64,000 nucleotides of DNA, taken from assembly GCA_030068145.1 (NCBI GenBank), contig JAPJBO010000026.1:434001-498000 (forward strand), given 5' to 3'. The notes under the pieces were generated by a model. That model did no database searches. It was not told the DNA's origin and saw only the letters and a program-made list of their open reading frames with translations. Shown piece after piece: positions 40,806 to 50,474 of this stretch. The stretch is from Diplonema papillatum. Lineage: Eukaryota; Euglenozoa; Diplonemea; Diplonemida; Diplonemidae. Position 1 is the stretch's first letter. The number at the start of each line of letters is the position of its first letter. Both the position numbers and the translations under genes were made by a program.

Positions 40806-41065
40806 ATATGAGACGATGCCAAACCCCCCCCCTTTGCACTAATAAAAATCTTTTTGACGTCACCCCATACTGGCCCCGAACCCCCGTCTGCGTGGCCCAA
40901 AACGGGTCCCAAACGGTTTTTGACGGGCTGAGTCGAGGTAAAGGGGTCTCCGAAGGTCCACGAATGGGCCCAGGTGGGCCCAGGTGGGCCCCGGAGCGGG
41001 CACTCAGCGCGAGGGGGAGAGCCCCCCAAAATGGCGTCATTTTCGGGCCTCGCCACTATTCAAGC
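40806..41065. mobile_element. Left end of a TA-family element (end only)
   Basis: (TA)TGAGACGATGCCAAACCC followed by a C run resembles the ends of 10824-13144, except that the homopolymer run is C rather than G. No matching right end was found before 42.5 kb. The mini-element at 41206 may have derived from it. Confidence 0.5.
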
Positions 41066-41205
41066 TAGTCAAACACCTTCTGGCCTCCAGCGGGAAACCC
41101 AGACTTCAAAACGACAAGATCGGCTGTGTTCAGCCGTAGATAGCCACCAGCGGGTCCTCTTGAAGCCGAAGAATGCTCTCGGGGGTCACAGTTAGCCCCA
41201 TGTGT

Positions 41206-41891
41206 GCAGCGCCAGCAGTGGGCAGGCACACGCTCAGAATGTGTGGTATGCAAGTGCACCCTGCCTAGAATCCGGCTTCACCCGCTTTTGAGAACACAGT
41301 GCTTACAAGGAAAACGCAGAATATAAGGTGGAAAAATTCAAAAGAACCAAGATGAGGACTGTGGGCCCCCCCGCCAACGCCAATCTCGGCAGCCTTTCCC
41401 CGGTTCTTTCAGAGATTGTCACCCACGACCATTCCAACAGCCCTGTACCGGGCACGTGCCCAGTCCAAACCGCTCACGATGCGTCGCCGGCTCGCCTCGT
41501 CGTCAAGGCTGTTGAAGGCTTCTGAAAGCCTACCAGAAAGGCGCTTCCAGATGTCAACGTTCTCCTCCTCTGTCATTAGGGCGAGAAAGAAACCGATCAG
41601 GTCCTCACCAGAGACCTTTTCGCAAAAGGTCCTGCTGGCTACGAGTCGTCTCTGCATGGACTGACCACGTCTCGTTTCCTCATGAAACGGCGACAACTTC
41701 TGCATTGCTCTCACCGATGACTCCACGAACTCCAGACCCGTGATCTTTGGCATTTTCCCTCTCTTAGTTTCCGTTTTCCTGGGTCAACCTGTATTCTTAA
41801 TTCGTATTGCTGGCAAAGCCGGATTCTAGGCAGGGTGCACCTGCTGCACCCACTCTATTTACAAGGTGTGCCTGCCCACCGCAGGCGCTGC
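41206..41891. mobile_element. 686-bp inverted-repeat element carrying only the transposase N-terminal domain
   Basis: Inverted repeats of about 77 bp bound it: gcagcgcc-gc-gtgggcaggcac... and gtgcaccctgcctagaatcc on the left, with the complements at 41815-41891. The interior holds a complete small ORF homologous to residues 23-130 of the 616-residue transposase at 11.1-12.9 kb. The end sequence differs from the TGGTACGATGCC family, so these may be internal (subterminal) repeats or a separate family. Confidence 0.7.
41409..41753 (-). CDS. Stand-alone transposase N-terminal domain protein
   Basis: 114 residues, with an ATG at 41753 and a stop at 41409. It aligns without gaps in the core to the N-terminus of the large transposase: FVESSV/FVETSV, FCEKVSGEDLIGF/FLEKVAGADPIGF, IWKRLSGRLSEAFN/IWRELSGSFPETFN and RARYRAVGMVVGD/RQRYAVVGMKVGD. 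The truncation comes exactly at the end of this domain, and both start and stop codons lie within the inverted repeats. The catalytic motifs are absent. It may be a deletion derivative. A domain of this kind could still bind the transposase or its DNA and act as a repressor. Confidence 0.65.
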   Translation of the reverse strand: MPKITGLEFVESSVRAMQKLSPFHEETRRGQSMQRRLVASRTFCEKVSGEDLIGFFLALMTEEENVDIWKRLSGRLSEAFNSLDDEASRRRIVSGLDWARARYRAVGMVVGDNL

Positions 41892-42564
41892 ATAAGACTC
41901 CGCAGGAAGGGTATGAAACCTTGAGGGACTAGTCCTCTTTCAAGGGGAAGGGGGGAAAAAATGAGCGAAAGAGCCCGAATGGCTGCACGAATCACGTGGG
42001 GATCTCCAGGCCGTGAAAGAATGCCTGTCGAACCTTGCTGTGAAATCTGGATTCAGCTTCAGAACGAGACGGATGGATGAGCCGATTTAGTGCCTCGTGT
42101 CCATGTGAAAACTGCTCGTTCTTTATACATGCGTGCTAGGCTCGAGTGACGTCCTTCAACCTCAACCATTCCTGAGTGAGGAGGCGACGGATAGGGTTGT
42201 TCGCGAGTGGGTGGTGGCCAAGGAGTACCTCGGCTAAGTCGCCGCCGGGGCTTTGAAACCCCCAGAACAGCTTATCGCAACGGCGCAATGCGCCACAGAA
42301 CAGAGGCTCAACCACCGCTTACAGGGCGCTGCGGGACATTAAAGAACAAGATCGGCGGCGACGAAGACGAGGTATTCGGATACCTCGAATCATATCTGGA
42401 CGCCCCGAAGCAATCGGCAGGAACGTGCACACGAACCAAGGACCCGGACCCAGAAGTTGACGAAGCCCCCAGAAGGCGAAAAGGTGAAACAGCGGATAGG
42501 AATATGCCTGGGCGAACTCTTCCCCATAGATTCATATAGGGGTCTTTTGCGTCACTGAAAAACG
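41892..42564. other. No gene confirmed
   Basis: A plus-strand frame 42207-42539 contains GDEDEVFGYLESYLDAPKQ and looks moderately protein-like, but lacks splice support and a known motif. Confidence 0.3.
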
Positions 42565-42565
42565 C

Positions 42566-42886
<321 letters not shown>

Positions 42887-43160
42887 TGTTGCTGGCTTCT
42901 TCTGGCATCATCGCACTCGTTCTGAGGCGGGATCTGCAGTCGTTGTCTGGCGTTTCTCTGGCCGCACACACACTCTCTCTCTCGGCCTGGGCTCTTTTTT
43001 CCGCTTGCTCGGATCTGTTTCGTAGTGGGTCTCTCCCACTTGACGGGATCGTCCCGTTTCGCCCTGGCCACTCCAATCGAAAGAGAACGGTGAAAAACCA
43101 GTCAGGATGGAACTCACATAAAGAACAAACGAAGGGGAAGAACACCGACCATGAGGCAAG

Positions 43161-45893
43161 CTATGATCGCCGCTGGGACGACGTCACGCCACCTGCCCCC
43201 CCGCGAGTAAAGAATGCCCTCACCGCAAGTAAAAGTCGCTGTCGATCCTCTTCCGAGGCGTCAGCAGCAAGGGCGACTCTTGAAGGGACATCGGCCGGGT
43301 TCTCCTTCGTGCTGATCCACGAGATGGACCAGGAACATTTCAAATCCCGTAGTCGAGTCAACGCGTGCACAACTGCGTCATTCAATGATTTGTTCAGCAT
43401 GCAGTTCTTCTTTCGTGCCACCCCGACTACGGTAGTGTTGTCGACATGAACGTCGACTGCGCTACCTAATACTGACGGGGGTAGCGCATCCACGGCTCTC
43501 TTCAGAGCCAGTGCTTCTAGCGTGTTGATGTGGTGCCGAGCTTCCTGCTCGGTCCATGTGCCACCCAACACGGTCAGCTCTGCTGTCTGCCGGTCAACCA
43601 GGACAGCGCCCCACCCCAGCAAGGAAGCGTCCACGTAGACCGCGTACGGACGGTTCGTGGACGGACGCGTGAACCTTCTGTTCACATCGACAGAATCAAC
43701 CCACGATCGCAAATCTCTCCGTACGGAGGCCGGCACAAGCACAGTCTCTGATTGGGTGCGGGTCCCCTTGTTGAGGCCGTTCGTTATCCGTCGCAAGAAC
43801 TTGACGGCGAACCAGAACGAGCCGGGGAACGCGTTCACGACTGCGCTCGCATGGAGCAGGCGACCGCCGAGCGATTCTAAATCGCCGGCGGTGGGGCTAG
43901 ACAAATCCACGGCCCGGATCTTTTCGATCAGACGAGCCGCAGGAGAGACGGTCTTCCGACCGTGGTCAAAAGTGACCCCTATAAAATCGTAGCCCGAGGA
44001 AGCGTCGTTGCTATCCTCGGGCTTCCAAGAAGCATGGACCCGTGCGGCCAGCCGATCAAGTTCCTCGGTCTGGCAGAGCACTGCGGCACGGGACCCACTT
44101 ATACGAATGTTGTCCACCCAGGCATGGACTGTTACCCCGTCGGCCGTGAATTCAGGCCCAACGAAGTCTGGGTGACTTGCTAACGTTGCTGTTAGCGTGT
44201 GCATCAGCTCTGGTGCACACGAGTGTCCCATCGGCAGCCTATTTAGGACGTAGGCATTGCCTTGTTCATCGAGGAAACCGAAGTTCTTTCGAGCCTCCTC
44301 CGGGACTTCGACTTGATAAAAGCCACAACGCAAATCACGCGTTGTGGCGCACTCGGACTCGACTACGTCGAGATACCCGGAGACGTGGCCCAATGGTACC
44401 TGAGCCACGTAGCCTTGGCGGCTCAGCAAGTCGTTAGCCTCCTGCGTCCACAGAATGAACCGTTGGCGCAGGCGGCCCGCCTTGTCTTCCACAACCGTAA
44501 AAGGCACGTTGCGGAAAGTACCCGGCGTGTCGGAAGGCGACGCGATGCCAAGCCTGACGAGCTCAGACGCGTGGGAGTGCATGAGGTGACTCCTCCTCTG
44601 CTGGCCCTCGGAAGAGTTTCCTTCTTTCGCGCCACGAACGGGGGAAAACGTGGCGTTCCAGACCGAGTCAAATCTGACGCGTACGTCAGGTTTCATCCTG
44701 AGCCGGAGCGCCTCCGTGTCCATGGCCGGCACCGCCGCCACGTGGAGAGGTGCCTCCTTTTCCGCCTGCGACTGTGGAAGACGCGTGTTATGCGCACGTC
44801 GGGTAAAGCCGTGGACCCGACGGCCCACAACGTCGCTCAGCGGAGCCAGATCATCCCCTACGTGCGGCGGCAATGCTGCAAACCCAGAGGCGGGCACGGC
44901 TGGCGGAGCGGGTAACTCTTCGGCGGGCAGCAGATCTGCCACCCTGTACTCCGGAACGCTCTGAAGCGCGGAAGTCATGGGGAAAAACCCCCCTGGAGAA
45001 GGCGCTCCTCCTGCAAAGGCCGGCACATTCAAAGCATTCAGGGAAGAATTAAAAGGAGCGCCGGCCTCCCACATACCAAAAATAGAAGGGGCGAACCCCG
45101 TGACACCTAGCGGTGCCATCCCTGGTTGCACAGGGGTTGGCAGCGAAAAAGGGCCTAGCCCATCTACCACCCTGGGTGCCATCCCGAGGGCAGGACTCCA
45201 CTCACCCACCGCGAAACTTCTCGCCCCCAAAAGGTCCTCTTCCGGGCCGGGTCGCAGCGTACCGTCTGAGCACGCTACGTGTTCCCCTGACGGGAAATCG
45301 CCAACCGGACCGGGTCGCTGCGCATCGGGGCATGAGTTGTCACACCCAACACCACCGCTGTGGCCGATGTCATGCGCCGCGTAACCGCAGGTCGTTGCGC
45401 CTGCGGGGCCTCGCGCTGCGTCGCTCTGCGAACCTGAATCCGCGCTGAGTCGCTGCGCTAAGGGTCCCCCTGCATTCGGGGAAGTGCGGGCTGTGGCACG
45501 GGTGTCAGACGAAGAGGCAGTGCCTCGCTGGTGTTCGTCAATGACCATTCCCGTGGGGTTGGTTGACTGGTTGTCGGTTGGTCGGGGAGGGAGGAGGGGA
45601 GCGTTCGGAAGGTCGGGCTGCCGCGGAGGCGTCACCGCTTCGCCCTGGTCGCGCTTGCGACGGCGCCGAACCGCGGGAGGGATACGCCTCCTCCGCCTGC
45701 GCGGCCTCTCCTCGGAAGGCGGTGCCCCGCTGACCGACTGGCGGCGCTCCCACCAGAGCCCAGCCGCCGCCCTGTCCAGCGCGTCCTCGCTCTCCAGCTG
45801 CAATTGCATCTGGAACTCCTTCCGCGAGAACCCCTCGCGGGCGCACACGAACTCGATGCGCAGTTCCCGCAGCAACAGCTCTCCCAACGACAC
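43161..45893 (-). CDS. Reverse transcriptase-RNase H polyprotein (DIRS/VIPER-like)
   Basis: An open frame of about 910 codons, counted from a GTG at 45893. In-frame sequence continues a little upstream, so the true start or splice is uncertain. Residues 1-395 are basic, then Pro/Gly/Ala-rich, as in a Gag-like region. The reverse transcriptase spans about 400-640: RFILWTQEANDLL, HVSGYL, motif A TTRDLRCGFYQVEV (D520), LNRLPMGHSCAPELMH, then HAWVDNIRISG. Here the usual YxDD box reads VDN (D594, N595). RNase H follows at about 750-870 with all four acidic residues: VYVDAS (D755), NTLEAL (E793), VHVDNTT (D818) and NPADVPSR (D868). A VDN box and PMGHSCAP resemble the reverse transcriptases of VIPER/TATE and other DIRS-order elements as I recall them. 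No integrase core or aspartic protease is visible. Confidence 0.85.
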   Translation of the reverse strand: MSLGELLLRELRIEFVCAREGFSRKEFQMQLQLESEDALDRAAAGLWWERRQSVSGAPPSEERPRRRRRRIPPAVRRRRKRDQGEAVTPPRQPDLPNAPLLPPRPTDNQSTNPTGMVIDEHQRGTASSSDTRATARTSPNAGGPLAQRLSADSGSQSDAARGPAGATTCGYAAHDIGHSGGVGCDNSCPDAQRPGPVGDFPSGEHVACSDGTLRPGPEEDLLGARSFAVGEWSPALGMAPRVVDGLGPFSLPTPVQPGMAPLGVTGFAPSIFGMWEAGAPFNSSLNALNVPAFAGGAPSPGGFFPMTSALQSVPEYRVADLLPAEELPAPPAVPASGFAALPPHVGDDLAPLSDVVGRRVHGFTRRAHNTRLPQSQAEKEAPLHVAAVPAMDTEALRLRMKPDVRVRFDSVWNATFSPVRGAKEGNSSEGQQRRSHLMHSHASELVRLGIASPSDTPGTFRNVPFTVVEDKAGRLRQRFILWTQEANDLLSRQGYVAQVPLGHVSGYLDVVESECATTRDLRCGFYQVEVPEEARKNFGFLDEQGNAYVLNRLPMGHSCAPELMHTLTATLASHPDFVGPEFTADGVTVHAWVDNIRISGSRAAVLCQTEELDRLAARVHASWKPEDSNDASSGYDFIGVTFDHGRKTVSPAARLIEKIRAVDLSSPTAGDLESLGGRLLHASAVVNAFPGSFWFAVKFLRRITNGLNKGTRTQSETVLVPASVRRDLRSWVDSVDVNRRFTRPSTNRPYAVYVDASLLGWGAVLVDRQTAELTVLGGTWTEQEARHHINTLEALALKRAVDALPPSVLGSAVDVHVDNTTVVGVARKKNCMLNKSLNDAVVHALTRLRDLKCSWSISWISTKENPADVPSRVALAADASEEDRQRLLLAVRAFFTRGGAGGVTSSQRRS

Positions 45894-45939
45894 GAAAAAG
45901 AAAGAGGAAGGTGGAAGAAAGAGGAAGGTGTGACTGACA

Positions 45940-46082
45940 TTCTTTGATCCTGCTGGGTCTTTTAGTTTTGCCAGAGTGACTGTCTACTTGAAACCCCGCC
46001 TCCTCCCAAAACTCTTCTGGTGTTGGTTTGGGTGGGTGCTCATCCTGCCATGCGCTTTGCTCCAATTCCCACGGTAAACCAC
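45940..46082 (-). CDS. Possible 5' exon or ORF1 end of the retroelement (tentative)
   Basis: The minus strand reads LEQSAWQDEHPPKPTPEEFW, then EEAGFQVDSHSGKTKRPSRI, in a different frame from the reverse transcriptase. It begins immediately after the array and runs into a pyrimidine-rich tract. A short intron or a programmed frameshift could connect it to the main frame. Neither can be shown here. Confidence 0.3.
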
Positions 46083-46820
<738 letters not shown>

Positions 46821-46870
46821 AAGAACTTGATCGGCAGCAGCTGTGACGATAGACTGCACAAGCCGCTACA

Positions 46871-47230
46871 GACTACCTCTTTGCACACGTCGTGTCATGC
46901 TTCGGTCGCTTCTTGCCCCGCGTATGTTTATCTCCGGTGCGCGCTTCACGCCCACCTTGGAGTCTGACGAGCCCGAGGAATCAGCAGATGATTCGGCGCA
47001 CTTCCTTTTCTCGCAGGTTGTCCCCGCGGCCGAGATTTCGACTCCCCTCTGTTCCTTGCCTTCGCCTGCTCGTCTTCGCGGCTCCGCTTCGGTTAGGTTC
47101 GTGGGCTGACCATCTTGTGTGCGCTCCTCGTTCGTGGGCGGCTGCCGCTTCGACTTCTTCCGGGCACTTTCACCTGCTTGCTCGTCGTCGCGTCCGCGCT
47201 TCCGCGGAGGGCAGGCACAAGAGACTCTGC
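46871..47230 (-). CDS. Basic, Ser-rich open frame (tentative exon)
   Basis: After a possible acceptor (ctttgcag) the minus strand is open for about 115 codons: CACPPRKRGRDDEQAGESAR, KKSKRQPPTNEERTQDGQ, TCEKRKCAESSADSSGSSDS and VGVKRAPEINIRGARSD, then a stop after VQRGSL near 46871. There is no ATG at the 5' end. Composition recalls the basic C-terminal tails of the transposases in this window and a nuclear protein tail. It lies just outside the 738-bp array, upstream of the retroelement. Confidence 0.35.
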
Positions 47231-47659
47231 AAAGACGTCAAGACCAGGTTTACTTCCACCGGCTGAGCATTTACTCTTTCCCCTTCTTCAGGTGGCGATC
47301 AGACTTCTACTTTCTGGAATGTTACTCTCCTCCATCATTTCATGTTTGTGCAACGATGCTGGAACGACCCCTGCCCTCCTCCCCCCAGGGCCCCTGAAAC
47401 GATGCCCCCAAAGCCGGGAACGATGGAACGATGAAAAACTTTTGTTTGTACTTGACGGGGGAAGTTAGCCTATTAGTGAGTGAGCATGATCGTTAGGCTA
47501 ATCTCTCCCAAAGACGCTGCCAGCGCTATATTTCCAGTTTACAACCAAGCGAAGGGCAAATTACGGTGTTTTGTGCTCGGGATGGCGACGGGGTACTAAC
47601 CTTTGGACAAGTGTTGGTTCTCGTCGGAATAGTAATAATCTTCTGAGATCTTCGATCGT
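47231..47659. other. No gene recognised
   Basis: Short frames only. Confidence 0.35.
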
Positions 47660-47664
47660 ATACT

Positions 47665-47766
47665 TTGTTTGTGCGTACGTGTGTAACCCTGTTTTGAGTG
47701 ATTTAACACACACAGCACGACACTTTTTGATATAGACAAGCAAGCTTGTTACCATAAAAAACTGCC
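47665..47766. repeat. Dispersed repeat R-A, 3' fragment
   Basis: gtgtgtaaccctgttttgag, gacactttttgatatagac, aagcaagcttgttaccataa. Close to the 34.2 kb copy. Confidence 0.75.
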
Positions 47767-48049
47767 CAAAAATCGGGAGCGCGCCATTCAGCGACAGGCC
47801 TGTCCCTGGATCCACACGAAAGAAAACTACAGTGATAGCCAGCGGTGAGTGGCAGGCACTGGGCGGTGGTACTGTGGGTGGCAGAGCTGTGGGTGCTGAT
47901 GCGGTGATGGTAGTTGTACAGCGGGTGGGTAACAGTGGAGTGGAGCAGTGGATGGGTAGTGAAGAGTCCGGTCCCAACAACCTGAATTGTTTATCTAACG
48001 GAGCGAATTTCCTTAATTGGTAGACACAAAAAAAACGCTGCTGCGGGCT
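47767..48049. other. No gene recognised
   Basis: Spacer between the R-A fragment and the hairpin. A ggtggtactgtgggtggca stretch is G-rich. Confidence 0.35.
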
Positions 48050-48090
48050 AGTTCAGTAACCGATATCACAAACATATCGGTTACTGAACT
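48050..48090. other. Perfect 17-bp hairpin
   Basis: agttcagtaaccgatat, a 7-base loop cacaaac, then the exact reverse complement atatcggttactgaact. Confidence 0.9.
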
Positions 48091-48329
48091 TGTTGTAGCT
48101 TTGCTGTAACGTCGCACTCGACGTCATCTACGAAAGCGTCATAGCTGGGCTGAAGAGTGGCGCACCCACCATGCTGCCAAACGTCCCCCACACTCTCAAA
48201 CGCAGTGTCGGTCTGAGCTCCACACGCACAAAGCGCCACAAGGACCCCGAGAAATGCTTTGTACAACATTTGGCAGGATTTTACGTGGGCTCGGAGCCAA
48301 GCTACTTCCGGCTGCCTCCCCTCCCCCAA

Positions 48330-48472
48330 AATACTCGACGTAGCTGCCTTGACTCCGAATGGAAGGGAGGGAATACAGAAATACAATACAAACACGATGT
48401 GATTTGTGCTTTGCTTACACCACCTGGGATCCCTCCGGTTCTTTAAGCTGGCGCGTATGTAAAAAAGAAATC
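48330..48472. repeat. Dispersed repeat, partner of 15.49-15.81 kb
   Basis: Uninterrupted version of the repeat, ending agctggcgcgtatgtaaaaa. Confidence 0.65.
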
Positions 48473-48479
48473 GAAAGAA

Positions 48480-48548
48480 ATAGTATGGCGCTTGTTCTGA
48501 AAATACTCGAGGGACTGCCTTGTGCTCATTTCGAAGGAGGGTAAAGGG
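48480..48548. repeat. Dispersed repeat R-A, 5' part (split by a MULE-like insertion)
   Basis: Contains actcgagggactgccttgtg and ctcatttcgaaggaggg. The copy resumes at 49771 after the inserted element. Confidence 0.65.
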
Positions 48549-49760
48549 TAGGGGGGGTCAAAAGCTGTCAAAATAGGTCACTTTTTTGGGAACCACATAG
48601 GGGCTCCTAAAAGGCAATACAATTTGGAAAACCGCCCCAAAACCGTATAGAAATGCCTAAAACATGCTTTTTGGCTGCTGAAGTGCCCCGAAAAGGCCTT
48701 TTTACGAGTGCCCAATTTTTTGACTCAGGGTGGACACCGTTTGGTACCGGTGTTCTTCTTTTTAGGTGACAACCCCAAAAATAGTAACAGCATGAACCGA
48801 AGAAGGAAAACAACACTGCCCAAACCTATGTATTTTTACTCAAAAGACTTTCCTGAGAGTTGGGGATGGTGGGGCTTCGTAGGAGGCATCGACAAGCGAC
48901 TCAATGAGGTACGGCTTCGTAACGTGCCGCCCCCTCGAGTCCTTGACGTCAGCGCCAGCTTTCGTAGTGGCCTGTGTCGTGTAGCGTGCTACCGCAAGCT
49001 GCAGATACCCTGCCCTGAGCTGCTATGTCGTGGCAGTCCTATAAATCCACCGCCGAACCTTTTCGTTCAAGTCCAGTTTTCTATTTTTGTTCAAGCTCAA
49101 CGTGCGTTGGGGTTAGGTACCAGAGATACACCCCGGTGACCAGTATTGTCTTCCGTGCGTGTGCAATGCGACCCTTTCGGGGTGGTGTACGAAAGGCGAA
49201 CTTGAATAAAAGACACTGTCGCGTGCATCCCTTCAACAAAAACGTTGGGATCTGGAAAATCCCACTACGGATGAGAGCATCTCATTGTTTTTCTCGGAAA
49301 GACATCGAACTTTGTGAATATCGCTCCAGCAGAAGTTCGGGGAAGAGCTGCTGCCTGCGGTGTCAACAACACCTCAGCTTGCGCAAGACTCAGAGAGCCT
49401 TTTGGGACGTTGTTAACCATCCAGACGAGCAACGTTCATAGCTGCCTTCCTCCTGGGTGTCGTTTGCTCTTTTGTTGCTTCCATTTGTGGCTGCCTGCAC
49501 GTGATTGTAGCCTCATCTTTGCATGGTATGAACAGTGAAGCACACACACAGGCTGCTAGCCGGTACCAAACGGTGTCCACCCTAAAACCATCAACTAATA
49601 CACCCCCCCCTGGGCCATTTTCCATGAAACTTCCCCCAAAAACACGTTTCCGGGCATTTCTGAGGCGGGTTGCATGTTTTTTAGCCTTAAACTGCCGTTA
49701 AGTCTACAGGCTGAAAATGTCACCATTTTGACGCAAAAAAAGACCTTTTGACCCCCCCTA
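48549..49760. mobile_element. MULE-like non-autonomous TIR element with 10-bp target duplication
   Basis: Ends TAGGGGGGGTCAAAAG and CTTTTGACCCCCCCTA. The arms extend about 200 bp inward with decreasing identity and both finish in the shared block ggtggacaccgtttggtacc (48730 region, with its complement near 49560-49581). A perfect 10-bp duplication GGGTAAAGGG flanks it (48539-48548 and 49761-49770). Long inverted repeats with 9-11-bp duplications are typical of Mutator-like elements. The 1.2-kb element encodes no recognisable transposase. Confidence 0.82.
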
Positions 49761-49770
49761 GGGTAAAGGG

Positions 49771-49955
49771 GGAGAAAACAATACAACTACAAAGGTCTTT
49801 TCTGTTGAACGCTTATCTTTTCTGTGGAACGCTTACGCCCGCCGCTAAACCCAGTTTTACCGGTGTTTCGTGTGGGCTACAGCACATTTACCCCCTTTGG
49901 TCTTTCGCAACTGGCAGTCTCCTCAAGCATTTCCTACAAAGCAGGTGCTTATACA
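49771..49955. repeat. Dispersed repeat R-A, 3' part (continues from 48548)
   Basis: Carries gaacgcttacgcccgccgct, gctacagcacatttacccc, tttcgcaactggcagtctcc and tttcctacaaagcaggtgct. It is followed by an A run of 25 (49955-49979). Confidence 0.65.
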
Positions 49956-49987
49956 AAAAAAAAAAAAAAAAAAAAAAAAGGAGATAC

Positions 49988-50440
49988 CGTGCCAAGCTGA
50001 GCTCGAAAGACAACCGCTGTTCCTCAAAGGAGCGCAGCTGCTCGGCAAGCGTGTCGCACTGGTGGTCGATGAGCCGCACCTCATGCTGCTCGATGTCGGT
50101 GTTGGCGAAGTGGCCGTTGCACTCGAATTCAATCTTCACCTCCACATGCAAATGCTGGAGATGCGCCGGCGATAAAGGGCGGGGAATGCAGGGCGCCGTC
50201 GCGTCGCCTTCGTGCAAAAGGCGGAGGAACGCAGGCGGGATGTCGACGTCGTCGCAAGATACGATCGGCAGCGAAGGCTGCCCATCGAGCGCTAACCGCC
50301 GCGACCCGACCTGGAACAAGTCCGTTGCCTCCATGTCTGCTTCCTTCGAGCTGAACAGGTTCGAGAGCAGGTCCGTCCTGCGCATGGCTTCTTCCATGTC
50401 TAGGCTTCGCCTGCAGCTCGTCGGTGAGTACGGCATCGCT
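49988..50440 (-). CDS. Candidate exon of an unknown gene
   Basis: From an ATG at about 50440 the minus strand reads MPYSPTSCRRSLDMEEAMRR, TDLLSNLFSSKEADMEATDL, FQVGSRRLALDGQPSLPIVS, HLQHLHVEVKIEFECNGHFA and EQLRSFEEQRLSFELSLAR. It then meets a donor (gtatct) at 49987. Third positions are GC-rich and the sequence looks coherent (helical, acidic N-part, then a beta-like HVEVKIEFEC). The sequence beyond the donor is an A/T run and the dispersed repeat R-A, so the next exon is not visible. The family is not recognised. Confidence 0.45.
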
Positions 50441-50474
50441 CGGATATAATAGGCGGGGTCTTTCGCAGCCCCGC

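Larger units (their letters stand above)
42887..46082 (-). mobile_element. Reverse transcriptase/RNase H retroelement between two (TAG)n arrays
   Basis: About 3.2 kb of unique sequence containing one large minus-strand gene and short 5' and 3' flanks lies directly between two (TAG)n arrays in the same phase and strand. No long terminal repeats, endonuclease or tyrosine recombinase were seen. The layout fits insertion into a pre-existing (TAG)n tract, or expansion of short tract ends after insertion. Confidence 0.7.
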
